DNA from: Symsagittifera roscoffensis
Lineage: Eukaryota > Xenacoelomorpha > Acoela > Convolutidae
Assembly: GCF_963678635.1 (NCBI RefSeq)
Contig: NC_087064.1
Span: 83,819,847-83,883,846 of the forward strand
Direction: 5' to 3'
DNA: 64,000 nt
Shown here piece by piece: positions 45,775-58,121 of this stretch. Both the position numbers and the translations under genes were made by a program. The first letter of the stretch is position 1. Each line of letters starts with the position of its first letter. Below the pieces are notes generated by a model. The model was not told where the DNA came from. It worked only from the letters and a program-made list of their open reading frames with translations, and did no database searches.

Positions 45775-47326
45775 CAAGATGACAATTAACCTCTCTAAAT
45801 GGATCCGGACGGGGTCCAAAGAGAAAGGGGACCTGGAAGAAGACAGCTACAAGATCTTGAGCGAGTTCTACAAAGAAAGAAAAGATTTACTCTATCACAC
45901 AGCTGACGGAGTGGTAGCGTGCAAGAGAAAGGTTGAGGAGAAGATATTACTCAAGCATAACCTCATCATATTGCCACAGTTGTATCAGACCGAAGTATTA
46001 TTCAGACCGCACGGCCAAATGGGGCACCAAGGGATAGACAAGGTGCAGCAGAGATGACTTCACAGGTTTGATTGGCCAGGATTAAGGAAAGCTTGCGAGA
46101 GATGGGTAAATGCATGCCTAGCATGCCTGCAAGTGAAAGACCCAAGGAAGATGAACTTCCCACTCAAGTCCGTTGAGAGCTCGGAATTCAACGATGTCGT
46201 GCAAACAGACCACCAAAAGATCTGTATGACGGAGTCAGGATAAAACCAGATACTAGTCATAATAGATCACTTCACAAAGCTGGCAGAAGCGGTGCCGTGT
46301 CAGACAGCCTCTGCAGAGGAGACTTGCGACCACCTGATAACACATTGGATATCACGGTATGGCTGTCCCATGACATTTCAGTCGGACAACGGCAAAGCCT
46401 TCGTGGGGGGCCTGACGAAAGAATTGATGAAGAGGACTCACATAGCTCAAGCGCACTCAACGACCTACCATCCCCAGACCAACGGGTTGTTAGAGAGGAA
46501 GAATAGAACGTTGGTGAACATGCTGAGGGTATAGTACCCATGACAGATTTGGATAAATATCTGCCGCAGGTGGTAGGGGCGTACAACAGTACGCAACACT
46601 CAACAACAGGAATCAGTCCCTTCATGATGTTGACGGGCAAGGAAAGAGCAATGCCTCTAACATTTTTACCCGGAGTACGAAGGGAAAAAGACGTCGCCTC
46701 AAGCTTATGTGAAAGAAGCGATCGGGAGACAGCAGGAATTAAACGAGCTCTGCAGGAGGAATACTGCGCAAGCACAAATGAGACAGCGCAAGAAATACGA
46801 TGAAAATATACTGCAAGCGAAACCATATGCAGTGGGTCAGTACGTGTGGGTCTTCCAGAATGTCATACTTCCAGAAGGGACAAAGAAACTACTTAAGAAA
46901 TGGAGAGGACCATTCATGATAACGGAAGTACACCAACAAGGACGGTTCTACCGTTTGAGTACGGGGCGCGCAGCACATTATGAAAATCTGAAGCCTCATG
47001 TACCATCCCCAGAAGACTGGTGCGTACCGCAGAACATGGAAGGACTCGAGTACCTACTGGTGGAGCCAGCGTGTGAGGTGAACAAAAAAGGCACCAGAGA
47101 GAAAAACGATGGCAACGAGGGCTTGATTTTGGACGATAATGAAAAAATAGAAGCGGATTCAGAGGCGGAATCCTTTGTAGAAGAAGACTGGAATGATCCG
47201 GAGCAAGACGAAGTGCCAAAGTGGACGGAACCAGACTTGCCAATAACGGCAGGAACCAGGAGCGGTAATCGTAAACGGACAGGCATGAGGTACAATAGGT
47301 ACGGGGATGACTTTTTGATTGACTAG
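45749..47326 (+). pseudogene. Integrase of pol
   Basis: The zinc-binding HHCC module is visible as LFRPHGQMGHQGIDK and, after a stop at about 46056, CLACLQVKD. The DDE core has its first Asp in VVQTDHQK (about 46208), its second in FQSDNGKAFVGG (about 46384) and the Glu in TYHPQTNGLLERKNRTL (about 46495). Then come YNSTQHSTTGISPFMML and, in a later frame, the GPY/F-like C-terminus KKWRGPFMITEV (about 46898-46933). It ends with an acidic tail and a TAG at 47324. In-frame stops at about 46056, 46241 and 46533 and a frame change near 46709 show decay. Confidence 0.85.
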
Positions 47327-48313
47327 ATACGGCCTGAAGAACTGGGCGACGAGTTACTGAGTGTGGGCGAATTGGTGGCAGACGATGAATGGCAAATCAT
47401 TAACGACAGCGAACACTACCCAAAGGAGGACTACTCCACACCAGAAAAAGAAACAGATCTGGAGCAGAGCGAGATAGAGAGGAAGGAGAACACGAACCTG
47501 AGAATACTAGACTGGATGCGTGAGTTCAAGAGCAAAGGAGATGAAGGGCTAAGCATCCAGCAGGTCGACGTGTTAGCAGAACATCACGTGAAAACGGAAG
47601 ATCCCCTCTTCGGTTGGACGGCAACCGACAGGCCGCTCAAAATACCATCAGATAATTTAGACCCAGCATCATCGACGGGGACGTCGATAAATATTTTTGT
47701 CCGGGGAGTGGGGGCAGGACTTACCCACACCGAAAATTTGATGATAAAAAAGCTCAAGGAAGTTAGGGAAACAAGTGAGCTGGAACTGGGCGAGGAGGAG
47801 GCTGAGCCTACCATAGGAAGGAACTTCAAGACAAATTTCGAAATTCCGAATGAATACTCAGAGAAAATCATGATAACGGACAGCGACTTCATCCTGTCAG
47901 ACAGGACCGGCGCGATTTGTATAACAGCGGACATGAGCTTCAGATCAAGACTAGAAGCCGACTTCAAGAGAGAATACCAGAACGTGGAGTTTCTATTCAG
48001 ACAAAGGCCGGGGCTGGGAGGAATGGCTGCGCTTCCCCCATCAGTGGCACAAGTCCCGGGCAATTACCTATGCTTTCTAGTGAAGAGGATCAATGAAAGG
48101 AATACGATAGATCCTGAGCACGTGATGTTGACACTAACGAGACTGAGAGATTTCATGATTGAAAGAGGGATAGTGGAGGTCTCGATGCCTGTTTATGACC
48201 TAAACAGGGGCAAGTTGAGCCCAAGGGAGTTATATGCCATCCTACACGTGGTCTTCGCAGAAACGGAGATAATGGTACACCTACACAAGAAATACTACTT
48301 GAGTATTGCCTGA
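47327..48313 (+). CDS. Macrodomain (OARD1/Poa1-like) protein following integrase
   Basis: An uninterrupted frame continues directly after the integrase TAG in the same phase (first ATG at 47363). Residues 1-170 are acidic and unrecognised. The last ~145 residues match the macrodomain fold of the OARD1/TARG1-Poa1 type: TGAICITADMSFRSRLEADFK, then NYLCFLVKRINERNTIDPE, LTRLRDFMIERGIVEVSMPV and a C-terminal ETEIMVHLHKKYYL. Family members bind or hydrolyse ADP-ribose adducts. The two ligand loops are diverged here: the usual glycine-rich loop reads SFRSRLEA and the GCGLD loop reads VYDLNRGKL, so ADP-ribose hydrolysis is doubtful. The frame is intact while all pol parts are broken. Confidence 0.65.
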   Translation: MRPEELGDELLSVGELVADDEWQIINDSEHYPKEDYSTPEKETDLEQSEIERKENTNLRILDWMREFKSKGDEGLSIQQVDVLAEHHVKTEDPLFGWTATDRPLKIPSDNLDPASSTGTSINIFVRGVGAGLTHTENLMIKKLKEVRETSELELGEEEAEPTIGRNFKTNFEIPNEYSEKIMITDSDFILSDRTGAICITADMSFRSRLEADFKREYQNVEFLFRQRPGLGGMAALPPSVAQVPGNYLCFLVKRINERNTIDPEHVMLTLTRLRDFMIERGIVEVSMPVYDLNRGKLSPRELYAILHVVFAETEIMVHLHKKYYLSIA

Positions 48314-48743
48314 GCTACGGGTGGACAACGGAGGTCTTGAGTTGGGGGTAGATGTGGATCTTGAGTAAGGGTACATGGGGATCTCGGAGCAGGTAGAAGG
48401 ATTTTAACGTGATTGGGACGATAATTATAATTTAAAGAGTGACGGTGCTAAAACATTAAATGAATCTGCATGCTCTTAAAAAACTTCCAATTGAATTATT
48501 TTAGTAAAACAAATGAAGGGATAAGGTTTTAACTACAATAATGGGGGGGTTTTAGGTTAGGAACACCTTAGTCTAAAAAGTGGATATAATTTTCAGATTG
48601 ATTTGATTAAATCGAAGTTGACGACTCAAACACACTCATTGGAAAGAGAATAGAAGGTTTTGAACAAAGTTCAGGATCAGCAACATTCGGAAGAAATGAT
48701 CTAGAAATTGTCTAGAAATGATCAGGATCTAGAAATTGTAAAA
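48314..48743 (+). other. Non-coding gap before ORF-X copy 4
   Basis: A 430-bp spacer between the macrodomain ORF and ORF-X. It begins with three CTTGAG words within 65 bp (48297-48365) and ends with short repeats of ATGATCTAGAAATTGT-like sequence (48698-48740). No open frame is seen. It may hold a promoter or splice acceptor for ORF-X, but no such signal can be assigned. Confidence 0.5.
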
Positions 48744-51700
48744 ATGGCAGATCGATTTTGGAAGTCCATGCCTGCGGCGCTAAAGAGGCCTACGCTCGAT
48801 TAGTTGTACAGACGCTTGAGTGACCTGGACTACACCCAAGTGGACGAGAGGATGGCAGTGATGTTGAACGCCATCCTGCAATTAGAGGAGCAAGGTGAGT
48901 GCAGGGAGTCCGCGACCGAAGCTGTCTTGATGGTCGGCTACACCACGGAAGTGATATCCAATCAGGAACAGACCAGGTGGCTATCCTGGAACGTGGATGG
49001 AGGTTTGAGAGGATTCTACTTGGCGAGGAATCCTGGCTTGAGCAACAACACTGAGTACGGCGCGGGAGAATTCCCATTGCCGGTCAGACCGTCAGCAAGA
49101 TCAGCTAGCCAGTCCACGAGCGAGCAAGCCACCTTCTATGACGAGAGCCCAGCTAACGGAAGAGACGTATCCTGACCTCAGCAACTTGAGGAGAGAACTT
49201 GAGAGGGCGCACAGGGAGAGGAACAAAGCGAATCTTGACCGGGACAGCGCGAAGCTCGAGAGAAATCAAGCGAATCTGGAGAGGGACCAGGCGATCCTTG
49301 AGAGGGACCAGGCGCGTCGTGACCTTGAGATGTTGATAGCAGAATACCAGCAAGAGCAGAGGGTGCGAGAAAACGCGGCGAATTGCGAGCAGTTGAAGTC
49401 GGAACTTGAAAGGATCCAGCGGTGACAATGAGAGCTCGATCAACAAAAGGAAAAGGAAACCAGGACGACGGAGCGAGCTGTTGCAAGCTCAAGGCCGGAG
49501 TCGCGTATGGAGGTGGATGAGGCTCCCAGGTCGAAGGGACGATTCAACTTAGACCGCGCGGCTCAAGAACACATAAACGAGGGGCTGGAAGTATGGATAC
49601 CAACCGAATCAGCGTCCTCCCTGCGCGGTTCGGCGACGACGCAACCGATACGCCCGTTGATGGACGCGGCACTGCCTGGATACACCCCGAGTTCAACCCC
49701 GAGCAGCAGTCAGGTGAGCGTGAGCTCGTCGCGTCTCAAGGAGTTACACGAGAAGCTACAGCTGAGAAGTCGTGAAAGTCCAGCTAGAGCGGAGGTACCC
49801 CCAACTTGGAGAGAGCAACCGGTCAGGAGCGTGGTGATCGCAAGCTACAAGAAAAACACAGAGGGCAGATACCACAGGCACAACCACATGGATTGGAACG
49901 TGGCGCAGCGGGCGAGAAGAGATTGTTTTCATGACGCGTCTTGGGCTGAATACTACACACAGCCACGAATACCGGAGGGTGCAGTTCACCTGATTGTAGG
50001 GGACAGCCTGGTACGGGTGCTGACCCGAATCCAGTCGCACTGGCAGACTGGAGTCTTGAGTTTCTCTGGAACCGTATTGCCGCAGATGTTGGCATCACTC
50101 GAGATGGTAGGGATGGCAAAAATGTACAGAGTGACTCTAATGATGGGGAGTCGCTAGAGTCACTGCATCCTGGAGGAGTTGCGGATTCAGATGGATCCCG
50201 CCATACTCACAGTTTGCACCATCCCTTACAACATGATGGCCGACCAACACGCGATGGAAATGAACGAGAAAGTGCGGGTGCTGAACGAGATAATCAGGCA
50301 GATACATCAAAGGAGTGTCCTCCCCGTCAGATTGTTTGACGAGCCGACCAGATGGAGCGGTCCTTCCAAGAGGATGCGCCTCAGATGGAATCCACTTCGA
50401 CAGGCCTAGGGGCGTGGAGTGGTTGAACGATGTCTTCCAGAGGCACATAAATGAGTTGGAGGCAGACCTGCTTGAGACGGCCCGATTCACATTCGGTCCA
50501 TCCCCAAATCCATTTTTCCTTGCCACAAGACCCCTGTCCAGTCGTCTGGGAGCGGGAGTCGACTCAAGAGACAGCTCGAGAAGCAGCCGGACTAGATTAC
50601 CGGGTTCCACGCCAATGGAAGCTGAAGAAGCGGAGTCATCAACGCCCCAAAGTTCAGTGGTGTCCTCAGTGGTAGTGGTAGAGAATAAGAGAGTGGAGAA
50701 GCCAGCGGAGGCAAGCCGGACGCGATATCTGGAGAAAGTAAAGGAGTTAAACCTGGAGGATCTGGAGTGCAGACAGGAGTTGGCAGAAGTCCTGGGGCTC
50801 AAGCATGTGTCACACGAGGACTTGAGTCGGCACCAGTGCGTAGACTGGCTAAAGGCCCATGAAACGCATTTCTCAAGAGCAAGAATGATGAAGACGGCTG
50901 ATCTGACTGGGATTCCCATGAGATCAGTCATGGGACCGATAAATTACAGACCTCTCAAGTTGCTGCCCCCTAAGCACAGATAGTGGAGCCCCCTAAGCAC
51001 AGAACAAGTATCGCCAGAATCAGATTGGCAACTACTGCGCAGTTGAGGGTGGTAGACAAGCTACTGGATCCAAGAGAGATGGAATTGCCAGACGCCACTT
51101 ACGAGGGTGCGAGATTGGCAGATGACCCAAGATATGGGAAACCTTGGTGCAATGCTCAATTGGCCAAGACACTGGCAGTATATGACAGAGCGGATCCAGC
51201 AGCCGCGAAAGTGATCATCATGACGGGATCGGACTTCGAAGGAACGTCTCCCAATTTGTTCTGGCCAGAAGCTCTAGTATTCTCGCTGCCAGGTGCAGAA
51301 TTGAACCAGATGTTGACCTTGGTGGTGGCGATAAAGTCAGAGGAGCCCTGCGAACCAGAGCTGCTGCTGTTCGCGGGAATGAACGATCACCTGCATGTGG
51401 CTGGGCTTCTAGAGCAGCTGAAGGGGGATGAGCCTACGCCAAAGAAAATATGGGAGGCTATCCGGAGGTTGTTTGCCGCGATGAACGAGGTACAGGAAAA
51501 CGTCAGTTCGCGATTTGGACCAAAGACGAAAGTGGTATTCACGACGTCCCCCGGATACGCGAGCATGCCCCCTGCTCTGCAGTTTGTGTATGCTATTTTG
51601 ATTCTAATAGCCGAGGGGAACGCATGGCGGATCCTGATGGCAGCTCCCTGTCGAAAGCTGGAACCCACGAACTTGAGACTTCGGAAATCAGAACTAGCGG

Positions 51701-54700
51701 CGGCGTGGGCGTACGTGTCCCATGCGTTGGGGGGATTTTATGAAATGGTAGACATACTCATTGTACCGGATGAGGTCCTCTTACTCGAGATCTCGAATCT
51801 CGCCAGGCAGCTGAAGTTCAGTCCGACAATAGGGGATGACCACCCGATAATAAGTCACCTGATGGCCAGCTTATGGTTCCGAGGCATGGACGTGACCATC
51901 ACGAGCTCCACGAGCAAATCGAAGGGACCAAGTAACAAAAGGAAGAATGTGGCTGCGACTGAAAAGCAACTGTAATCGATGGTGTATCGACTAACACAAG
52001 AGAGAGGCAGGTGGCCATTTCTAACACCAAGACTAGATAATGCTACTGACAAGACAAGGGAGAGTGCCCCACCTCTCGTGAAGCAGATCTGGGAATTTCT
52101 TGAGGAACAATGGGAGGTAGTCGAGAGCAGGGAGATGACGGTGGCTAGGTCACCATTGGAGGATTCTGGAGGGAACATGCAAAAGGTGAGCTGAGGGCGA
52201 GGAAAGATCACGGGATCCTGAAGTTCTTGTTGGGAGAAGAAAAACATGGCTGGAGTGTTTTGTGCGAAAGAGACCAATTTCGGGGCCTTTGTACAAGAAC
52301 TGTTGAGCATGCCCATAAGCGTCTTGCTAGCCCTATACTTAGTTTACCCGAGGTACCTGTTTAACATGGGTCCAGCGTACATGTTCAGCCGGGTCGTGGA
52401 GACACTTCGGGTTGATGGGTATCTGGCACTGGTGCTCCTGACTCATGGCGAATTAGTGTCATTCCATCGGTTGATGAAATATGGAGAACCCCTGTCGATG
52501 GGAAAAACCCACTCGAGTATAGACACTTACTCGTATAAGTGCGCGGCGGGACTGAAGACGTTGCTGGTGGAGTATCTTCTGAAGCAAAACCGACACATGA
52601 CCGTTGAGTAGAAGAACCCGAAGACGAGAGAGGAATGGAGGGAGGCGAATGGTGGTATCCCTCTATTGACCGATCTATGCCTGGCGATGAGGTCTGACCC
52701 AGTGGGAGTGATCAGGGGACTAGAGGAAGTCGTGACTTGTATTTACGGACCAACGGTGATATACGCCTTTCCGGACCCTCTAGTGGCTGCATACCGCCAT
52801 TCAGTAGTGCACGTGAGCTTAATAAGCGTGTTGGATGGGACGGCGCTGAACTGGTGTCAACAAGAGGTGCTCAGGGCACGGATGAGTAATACGGTGCTCT
52901 TCGGGAAGGTGAAAGATCCCGAGTTGGTGGTGTTTAATTTCCGGGGGCAACTGCAGTGCAGGATGGGGGGGGACGTGAAGGCCCCATAGAGACGTATCCC
53001 TAGTTATGGAACCTGAATCCCCTGACGGCGAACGGACAAGAGATCTTGAGAATCCCCGCATGGAAAAAGAGCTTCGAGTTAGTAAAAAAGGAGCTGGAGG
53101 CGACACTAGAGAAGGAAATCTTACCCGCAACGTTTCCTGAGTTTCCAACAGTCAGGAGAATGACCCTGGGGATGAATAGCCCCCTGGTAGTCCCATCCCT
53201 GTTCGCGAGGGCAAGGGCTACGGTAGAGAGACAGCAAGTGGAGTTCACCGATGGCTGGGACCCCTTGTTCATTGGATATACGGCGGCGGTCTATTTCCAC
53301 ACCTGCGATATCAAGATAAACTCATGGCCGACTCAACCAAAGACGATCCAAAGGATTGGAACAGGTGGAAATGAGGCAAGAAGGGAGATAAATGGATGCG
53401 GCAGGCTCGTTATATGTGGCTCTGACGGAATATAAGAAGCAAGACCCCGCGACACCCTCAACCCTGTCAGTGGGCACTCCTGGAGACAAGAGAAGTGGCC
53501 CCGTAGAAGACCGATTTAGGAAGATACTTGAGAGAAGGCAAGCCGAGTCGGGAGAAGAGAGCATGGACGAAACTCTCAGTGAAACAGGAGAGGAAATGGA
53601 AGTGGGGGAATACACCTGAGCCGAAACCAGCTGCGGTGGATTTCACCGCCCAGGAGCTACTGCAGGACCTGAGCGGAGACGATTGGGCGGACACTGCCAC
53701 GCCACCTCTGACCTCATCCCCTCGTAAGAACCTGGAACTACCATTGACAAGCGAGGCTTCCAAAATGGGGACGATACTCTTGAGTGCTGAAGAGAGGCAC
53801 AAGAATACGTTTGAGGGGAACAAGGATATGTTTCTGGGGACTCTGGATGAGAAGGCTTGGCGGGATTTCTTGAGTGAATTTAATCATGAGAGACAAAGAG
53901 CGAGACCACGCTGACTTCAAGGAGGAACTGTGGAACACGGTGGTCAAGTTTGGGGAACCGGTGTTGATGGCCACCGGACTGAATGAAAGAGCAAGAAAGG
54001 AGTTGCTGAGCAAGATGGTCAAGTTGATTGAGACGCGACAGAAGACCAAAGATGATGAGTGTAAAGACTGCGAAGAATGCGACAAAGAATACGGCTCGAC
54101 CTTGGTGGGTGGCCCTAGAGACGATGAAGGAATTGGAGGACTGTCTGAAAAAACTTGATCAAGGGGTGTTCCGCAAGCGTGGCAATTGGGCTACTCAACG
54201 GAAAGCTGAAGTCAACAAGTTGGAATTGGCAAGTCAGCTAAAGCGAACTTGGCAGAGCCTGTTGCGGGATTATTTTGAGGAGGCGCTGAGAACACCTTCA
54301 TCAGCATTGCCTCTGATGGCGAATCCCTTCGTCAGAACCGCGGGACAACTGATGTTCACGTGGATCCTAGTGGAAATAGAGTTGGAGGTCTTGACTTCAT
54401 GTGACAAATTGAAGTTGGGCAATGAAAACCTGGAAGTCTACCAGATGCTGGTACAACACGTCGCGAGGGACAACTCCGGTCTGAGCCTGGCAAGAAGAAA
54501 AGATGCCACTTGTTTCTTGAGGTGGATAATAACCGTAATGACCAATAGCACCGTCCAAGCGTGTCATCAGAAGGCCACGGGGAGCAAAACCATGGAGAGA
54601 AGAGTATCCACCGTCATACTGAACGTGTACCACAGTACGGGAATCGAGAAGGAGGATGACTCGAGGCAATCCCTAGAGAATCATAGAAAACTTGATGAGA

Positions 54701-56728
54701 TACGCAGATTCCACTACGAGAAATTTGAAGAGGGACATGATAGCCTTGGCTGAGGGTTACGCGAGACCCAATAAAAAGGGAGAGTATCAATACGTGTCTG
54801 GAGTGATGGGAATAGCGTACAATCCTTTCTTGAACTCAGAAGCCGCGAGCGCTTACAGGAATCATGAGGTGGCGGAGCTCTTGAAATTTTGGACGGAGAA
54901 GACAATCGTAATCAATCCAATGGAAAGAGAGAAACCGAGCCTGGGCCTGCTACTTGAGGTGACGCCAAATGTGATAAGCGTGCCGCGCTCGACCAAAAGA
55001 GTAGAATTGAGAATGGGAAATGGAAATAGCTTGATGAATACAAATTTGGGAACGGTTTGGAAATTGCTGAGATCTTCCTGGTGTCCCCATCCCCATGCGA
55101 GCTTGATTGAAGAAGTCACGGAACGAGTGAGGCTAACACCAACAAAAGATGAGGATCTGGGAACGTTGGACGTGATACAAAAATTGATCCTACCACAGAG
55201 AAAAGAGTCGGGCGGAGCAACGAGTAAGCTGGGATCAGTAAAGAAGTTGTCGCCTGGTAGCTGTATTGACGTGACGTGCGGAGGCGGAGGGCACACCTGT
55301 GATGGACGATCATGTGTCAGAATACAATCTTTTCAGGGAGAAGACCTAGTCACTTGGTTTGGTGATATAACAGAAAGAGAGAAGAGCGAGATGCAGATAA
55401 TGGCTGAGTGTTATACGAATATAACAACGGCGCTGGGGTTTTTCTCTAGAATGTGTAGTCTGCGATCACTGGAGATGCTGGAGTCTGAACACCATTTGGT
55501 GACGGCGTTGAGCGTGGAGTCGTGGCCAGGGGCGTTGCAAACCACTCAGAAATATATCAGAGGATGGAAAATTGGTGTAGAGGCGGAGATGGGATTTCCA
55601 GTGAGCGAAGTTTATGGCCTGCCTGTAAATGCAAAGTGCTTGGTGGGATCGGTAATGGCCAACGTATGTGGGAGCCATTATCCATTGCACATGGCAATGG
55701 TGGAGGTATCCAGCCAAAGGATACTAGTGGATAAGGCCCTCTCGGTACCCAAGTGCGTACGGCTGGCTCGAATGTCGCATCATTCACACAGACTGTTGAG
55801 GAAGATCCTGGGAACGGTGCCAAGGGCACAAAGAGATGACTTGAGTGAAATCTGGGGGGAAGAACTCTTGGGATTAGGAGACGAAAACAGGAGTGATTTT
55901 GAGAGACAGAATGCCATCGGGAAGCCGATGAGTAGTGTCCCACTGCCGGAGGAGGATGATGTGATGCACAAGAAAATGATGGAACTGGAGCCTCTGCTGG
56001 AAGCCTCAGGGGAACGCAATCTCCAAACCATAGAAATTACACATGGGGAATGCCCATGTCATTGCTTGGCACAGTCAGTGTGGTACCCGGAGCATTCAAA
56101 CCTCTGTTTAGTGTGGGATGTAGAAGAAATTCGGTCAATCGGGTTATCCGATCATCAGCAGAAGGTGACCATCTTGGTAGTAAGTACGATGTTAGAGTTG
56201 CGATGGATCGAAGAAAATGTAACGAAATATAGGGAGTCGAAGACACCAATGGCGGAATCGATATACGCTATAGATTACAGCAGGAGACTATATTTGTTTG
56301 AGACTCTATGCAAGGTATTCGCCATACCAATGGAAGTCTGGCACGTATGGAGCCGCATAAGGTTCTTTCCGTGGTTTCGAGCGACGTTGACATCTTGGTT
56401 GTACATAGCGACGAAGGATCACATGAAGAAATACCAAAATGAATATCGACAGTTCCTGGCGGAGATAGGTCCGGAAGCCTTCAGGAGGACTCTGCTGACC
56501 CATCAAAATGCGATCACAACAGGTTGGAAAAGAGTCGGTAGGGTGTCTAGAGATAATACCAAAGCAAGAGAACCGATACTGGGGGAGGACTTGGCGAAGA
56601 GCGTGAGCTTGAGCCTGCACAATTCCTTTTGCTTGATTAGGGAATTGAAAACGAAAGGTTTACCGAATCAGGCAACGAGTTGCAGGTGCGATCCTTCGAA
56701 CAATAGAGAGCATGGGAAGAAATTGTGA
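48744..56728 (+). pseudogene. ORF-X copy 4: coiled coil, SGNH hydrolase, SGNH-like, Cys-rich C-terminus
   Basis: Starts ATGGCAGATCGATTT at 48744, about 2,650 codons. Order: an unknown N-terminus (VMLNAILQLEE, NQEQTRWLSWNVDGG); a coiled coil of repeated ERDQA-type units (49189-49424); an SGNH domain with GDSLVR (about 50001) but with the GTND block lost by a ~45-bp deletion at about 50155; a second SGNH-like domain (TGSDFEGTSP, FAGMNDHLH, GDDHPIISH, 51180-51880); an unknown helical region; an acidic region; and an intact 678-residue C-terminal frame (54692-56728) with CGGGGHTCDGRSCVRIQS and ECPCHCLAQSVWYPEHSNLC. Stops at 48801, 49423, 50155, 51973 and 52608 and many frameshifts show decay. No membrane segments or signal peptide are seen, so an envelope role is not suggested. 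Confidence 0.8.
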
Positions 56729-57224
56729 TCAGCTCCGATGATGAGGAAGCACTACTAAGGCAGATCACGGTGTCAAATGCATCAGGTCCTAGCACTTCGA
56801 AGTCTAGGAATACGAAGTGAGCAGGGAGCTCAATGTGGGTTTCTTGAGTCTTTAGAGGGAAAGGAAGGGGCTCGAGTGTAAACTTGGATGAAATCCGAGG
56901 TCACGAAAAAAAATTTTTAACGAAAAAAAGTATTGTTATTAATATGCTATAAATCAAAATGTTGCATGACAATTTCCTGATTTTAATCATAAGCTTCAAA
57001 AGCGGATATTTAAGGTGAAGGTATATGAAAATTTTGATTGCTATTCAGCGATAGTGTGACAATTTTATATAGTGGTGAATTTTGGGATGTAGATAAACTT
57101 AAGTCTGCTGTAAACTTCTGTAAATGACCACTGGCACTGTATCTTGAGCAACACTCGGTATTCTGGGGACTCACTGGCAGGCGTCAACACGCGATGAGGA
57201 CATCGATCTTGAGTCCGGGGAGTA
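56729..57224 (+). other. 3'UTR and polypurine region of giant element
   Basis: Non-coding, parallel to 36717-37259. It contains AGAGGGAAAGGAAGGGG (about 56853), the strongest purine run, about 350 bp upstream of the LTR. CTTGAGTCCGGGGAGTA sits immediately before LTR-4, where plus-strand priming is expected. No gene is seen. Confidence 0.55.
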
Positions 57225-58095
57225 TGTGCCAGTCGGTCATATTTGGAAGTTTGACCTTGAGGAATACGAAGTACGTAATTTTGGGGAGAAATTTAATTTT
57301 TCAAAAATTCGAATTGAGCCTGGCATGCTCAACTTTCTCGCGAAAACTGAAAATCTCAGAAATAGAAGATCAGAACATCCGATTTACAATCGCGAGAAAG
57401 TACTTGAAAAAGCAGTGGGAAGTTGCGATTCGCAATTTCCAGATACAAAATAAACGCGAGTAGGAGAAGGAGTGATTACAGAAGGAGAATACATTTATTC
57501 GAGCTGAACTAGAGTGAACCCTCAGTGGAAAGGTGGACAGCTGGGGTGTCCCAATGGTTCAGACAAAAACTTCAATTCTTGAGTTAAAACTTATTTCCCT
57601 TGTTGAAATTAATTAGTAACAAACTTCTCAAGTTATCATACTTAATTCTCAAGTTGCTTACTGATTAAGTTACTCAATTCTTGAGTGTGCTGGTATGTGA
57701 GTACCCAATTTAGTTTTCTCGAGTGTGTTTTATGATTGTTATGTTGAGGTAAGGAGAGTTTTAGGTTGATCCATCTGAAATGGATCAAAGTTCCACTGTC
57801 TAATAAAAAGTACCTGTGCGGATTGTTCCGACTCTGTTTTTAACGGCGTTCGTGTATTTTGGGTATTTTGAGACCTAAGTATGGCGACGTTCTTTTTTTC
57901 TAGAATGGGGGGTATTTTGGTGGTGGCCTTTAAGCTGTAACGGGTTTTTAGTCTCATTTCGCAAGCGAACCGAATTGGCTCCGACCTTTTTGAGGTAGAA
58001 AAACACGAGAGATAGTGTCCCTGACTCTTGAGCCAACGGTTATAGGGCCTATTCTTCTTAAGCCTCATATGTGACCGAAGTAGGCGACTGTTACA
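57225..58095 (+). repeat. LTR-4
   Basis: An 871-bp LTR starting TGTGCCAGTCG and ending CGACTGTTACA, with the conserved hairpin at 57766-57788 and a following AATAAA. It lies 3' of ORF-X copy 4. Its first ~200 bp resembles LTR-1/2 more than LTR-3, while its middle (a stretch near 57505-57545) resembles LTR-3. Confidence 0.85.
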
Positions 58096-58121
58096 TTTGA
58101 ACTTATTTGTAATTCAAGAAG

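Larger units (their letters stand above)
37260..58095 (+). mobile_element. Giant Ty3/gypsy-like LTR retroelement (20.8 kb) with macrodomain and SGNH ORF
   Basis: LTR-3 and LTR-4 bound a 19-kb interior. In order it holds: a leader with a minisatellite, gag with two zinc knuckles, aspartic protease, RT, RNase H, an acidic spacer, integrase with a GPY/F-type C-terminus, an in-frame stop, a macrodomain, a 430-bp gap, then ORF-X (~2,650 codons) and a 3'UTR. The pol order PR-RT-RH-IN is Ty3/gypsy. Stops and frameshifts in every ORF show a dead copy. Typical gypsy elements are 5-10 kb, so this is unusually large. Known giants, such as plant Ogre and planarian Burro elements, are comparable in size; I cannot say whether this is related. 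Confidence 0.8.

Noticed and set aside
48744-56728. ORF-X as an envelope gene
   Set aside because: No signal peptide, no transmembrane segment, no furin-like site and no glycosylated ectodomain pattern are seen; SGNH, coiled-coil and Cys-rich modules do not fit.
58096-58121. 26-bp spacer as a target-site duplication or as the resumed L0 LINE
   Set aside because: Its first bases (TTTGA) do not match the left flank of LTR-2 (ATTTT), and 26 bp is too short to recognise LINE sequence with confidence.
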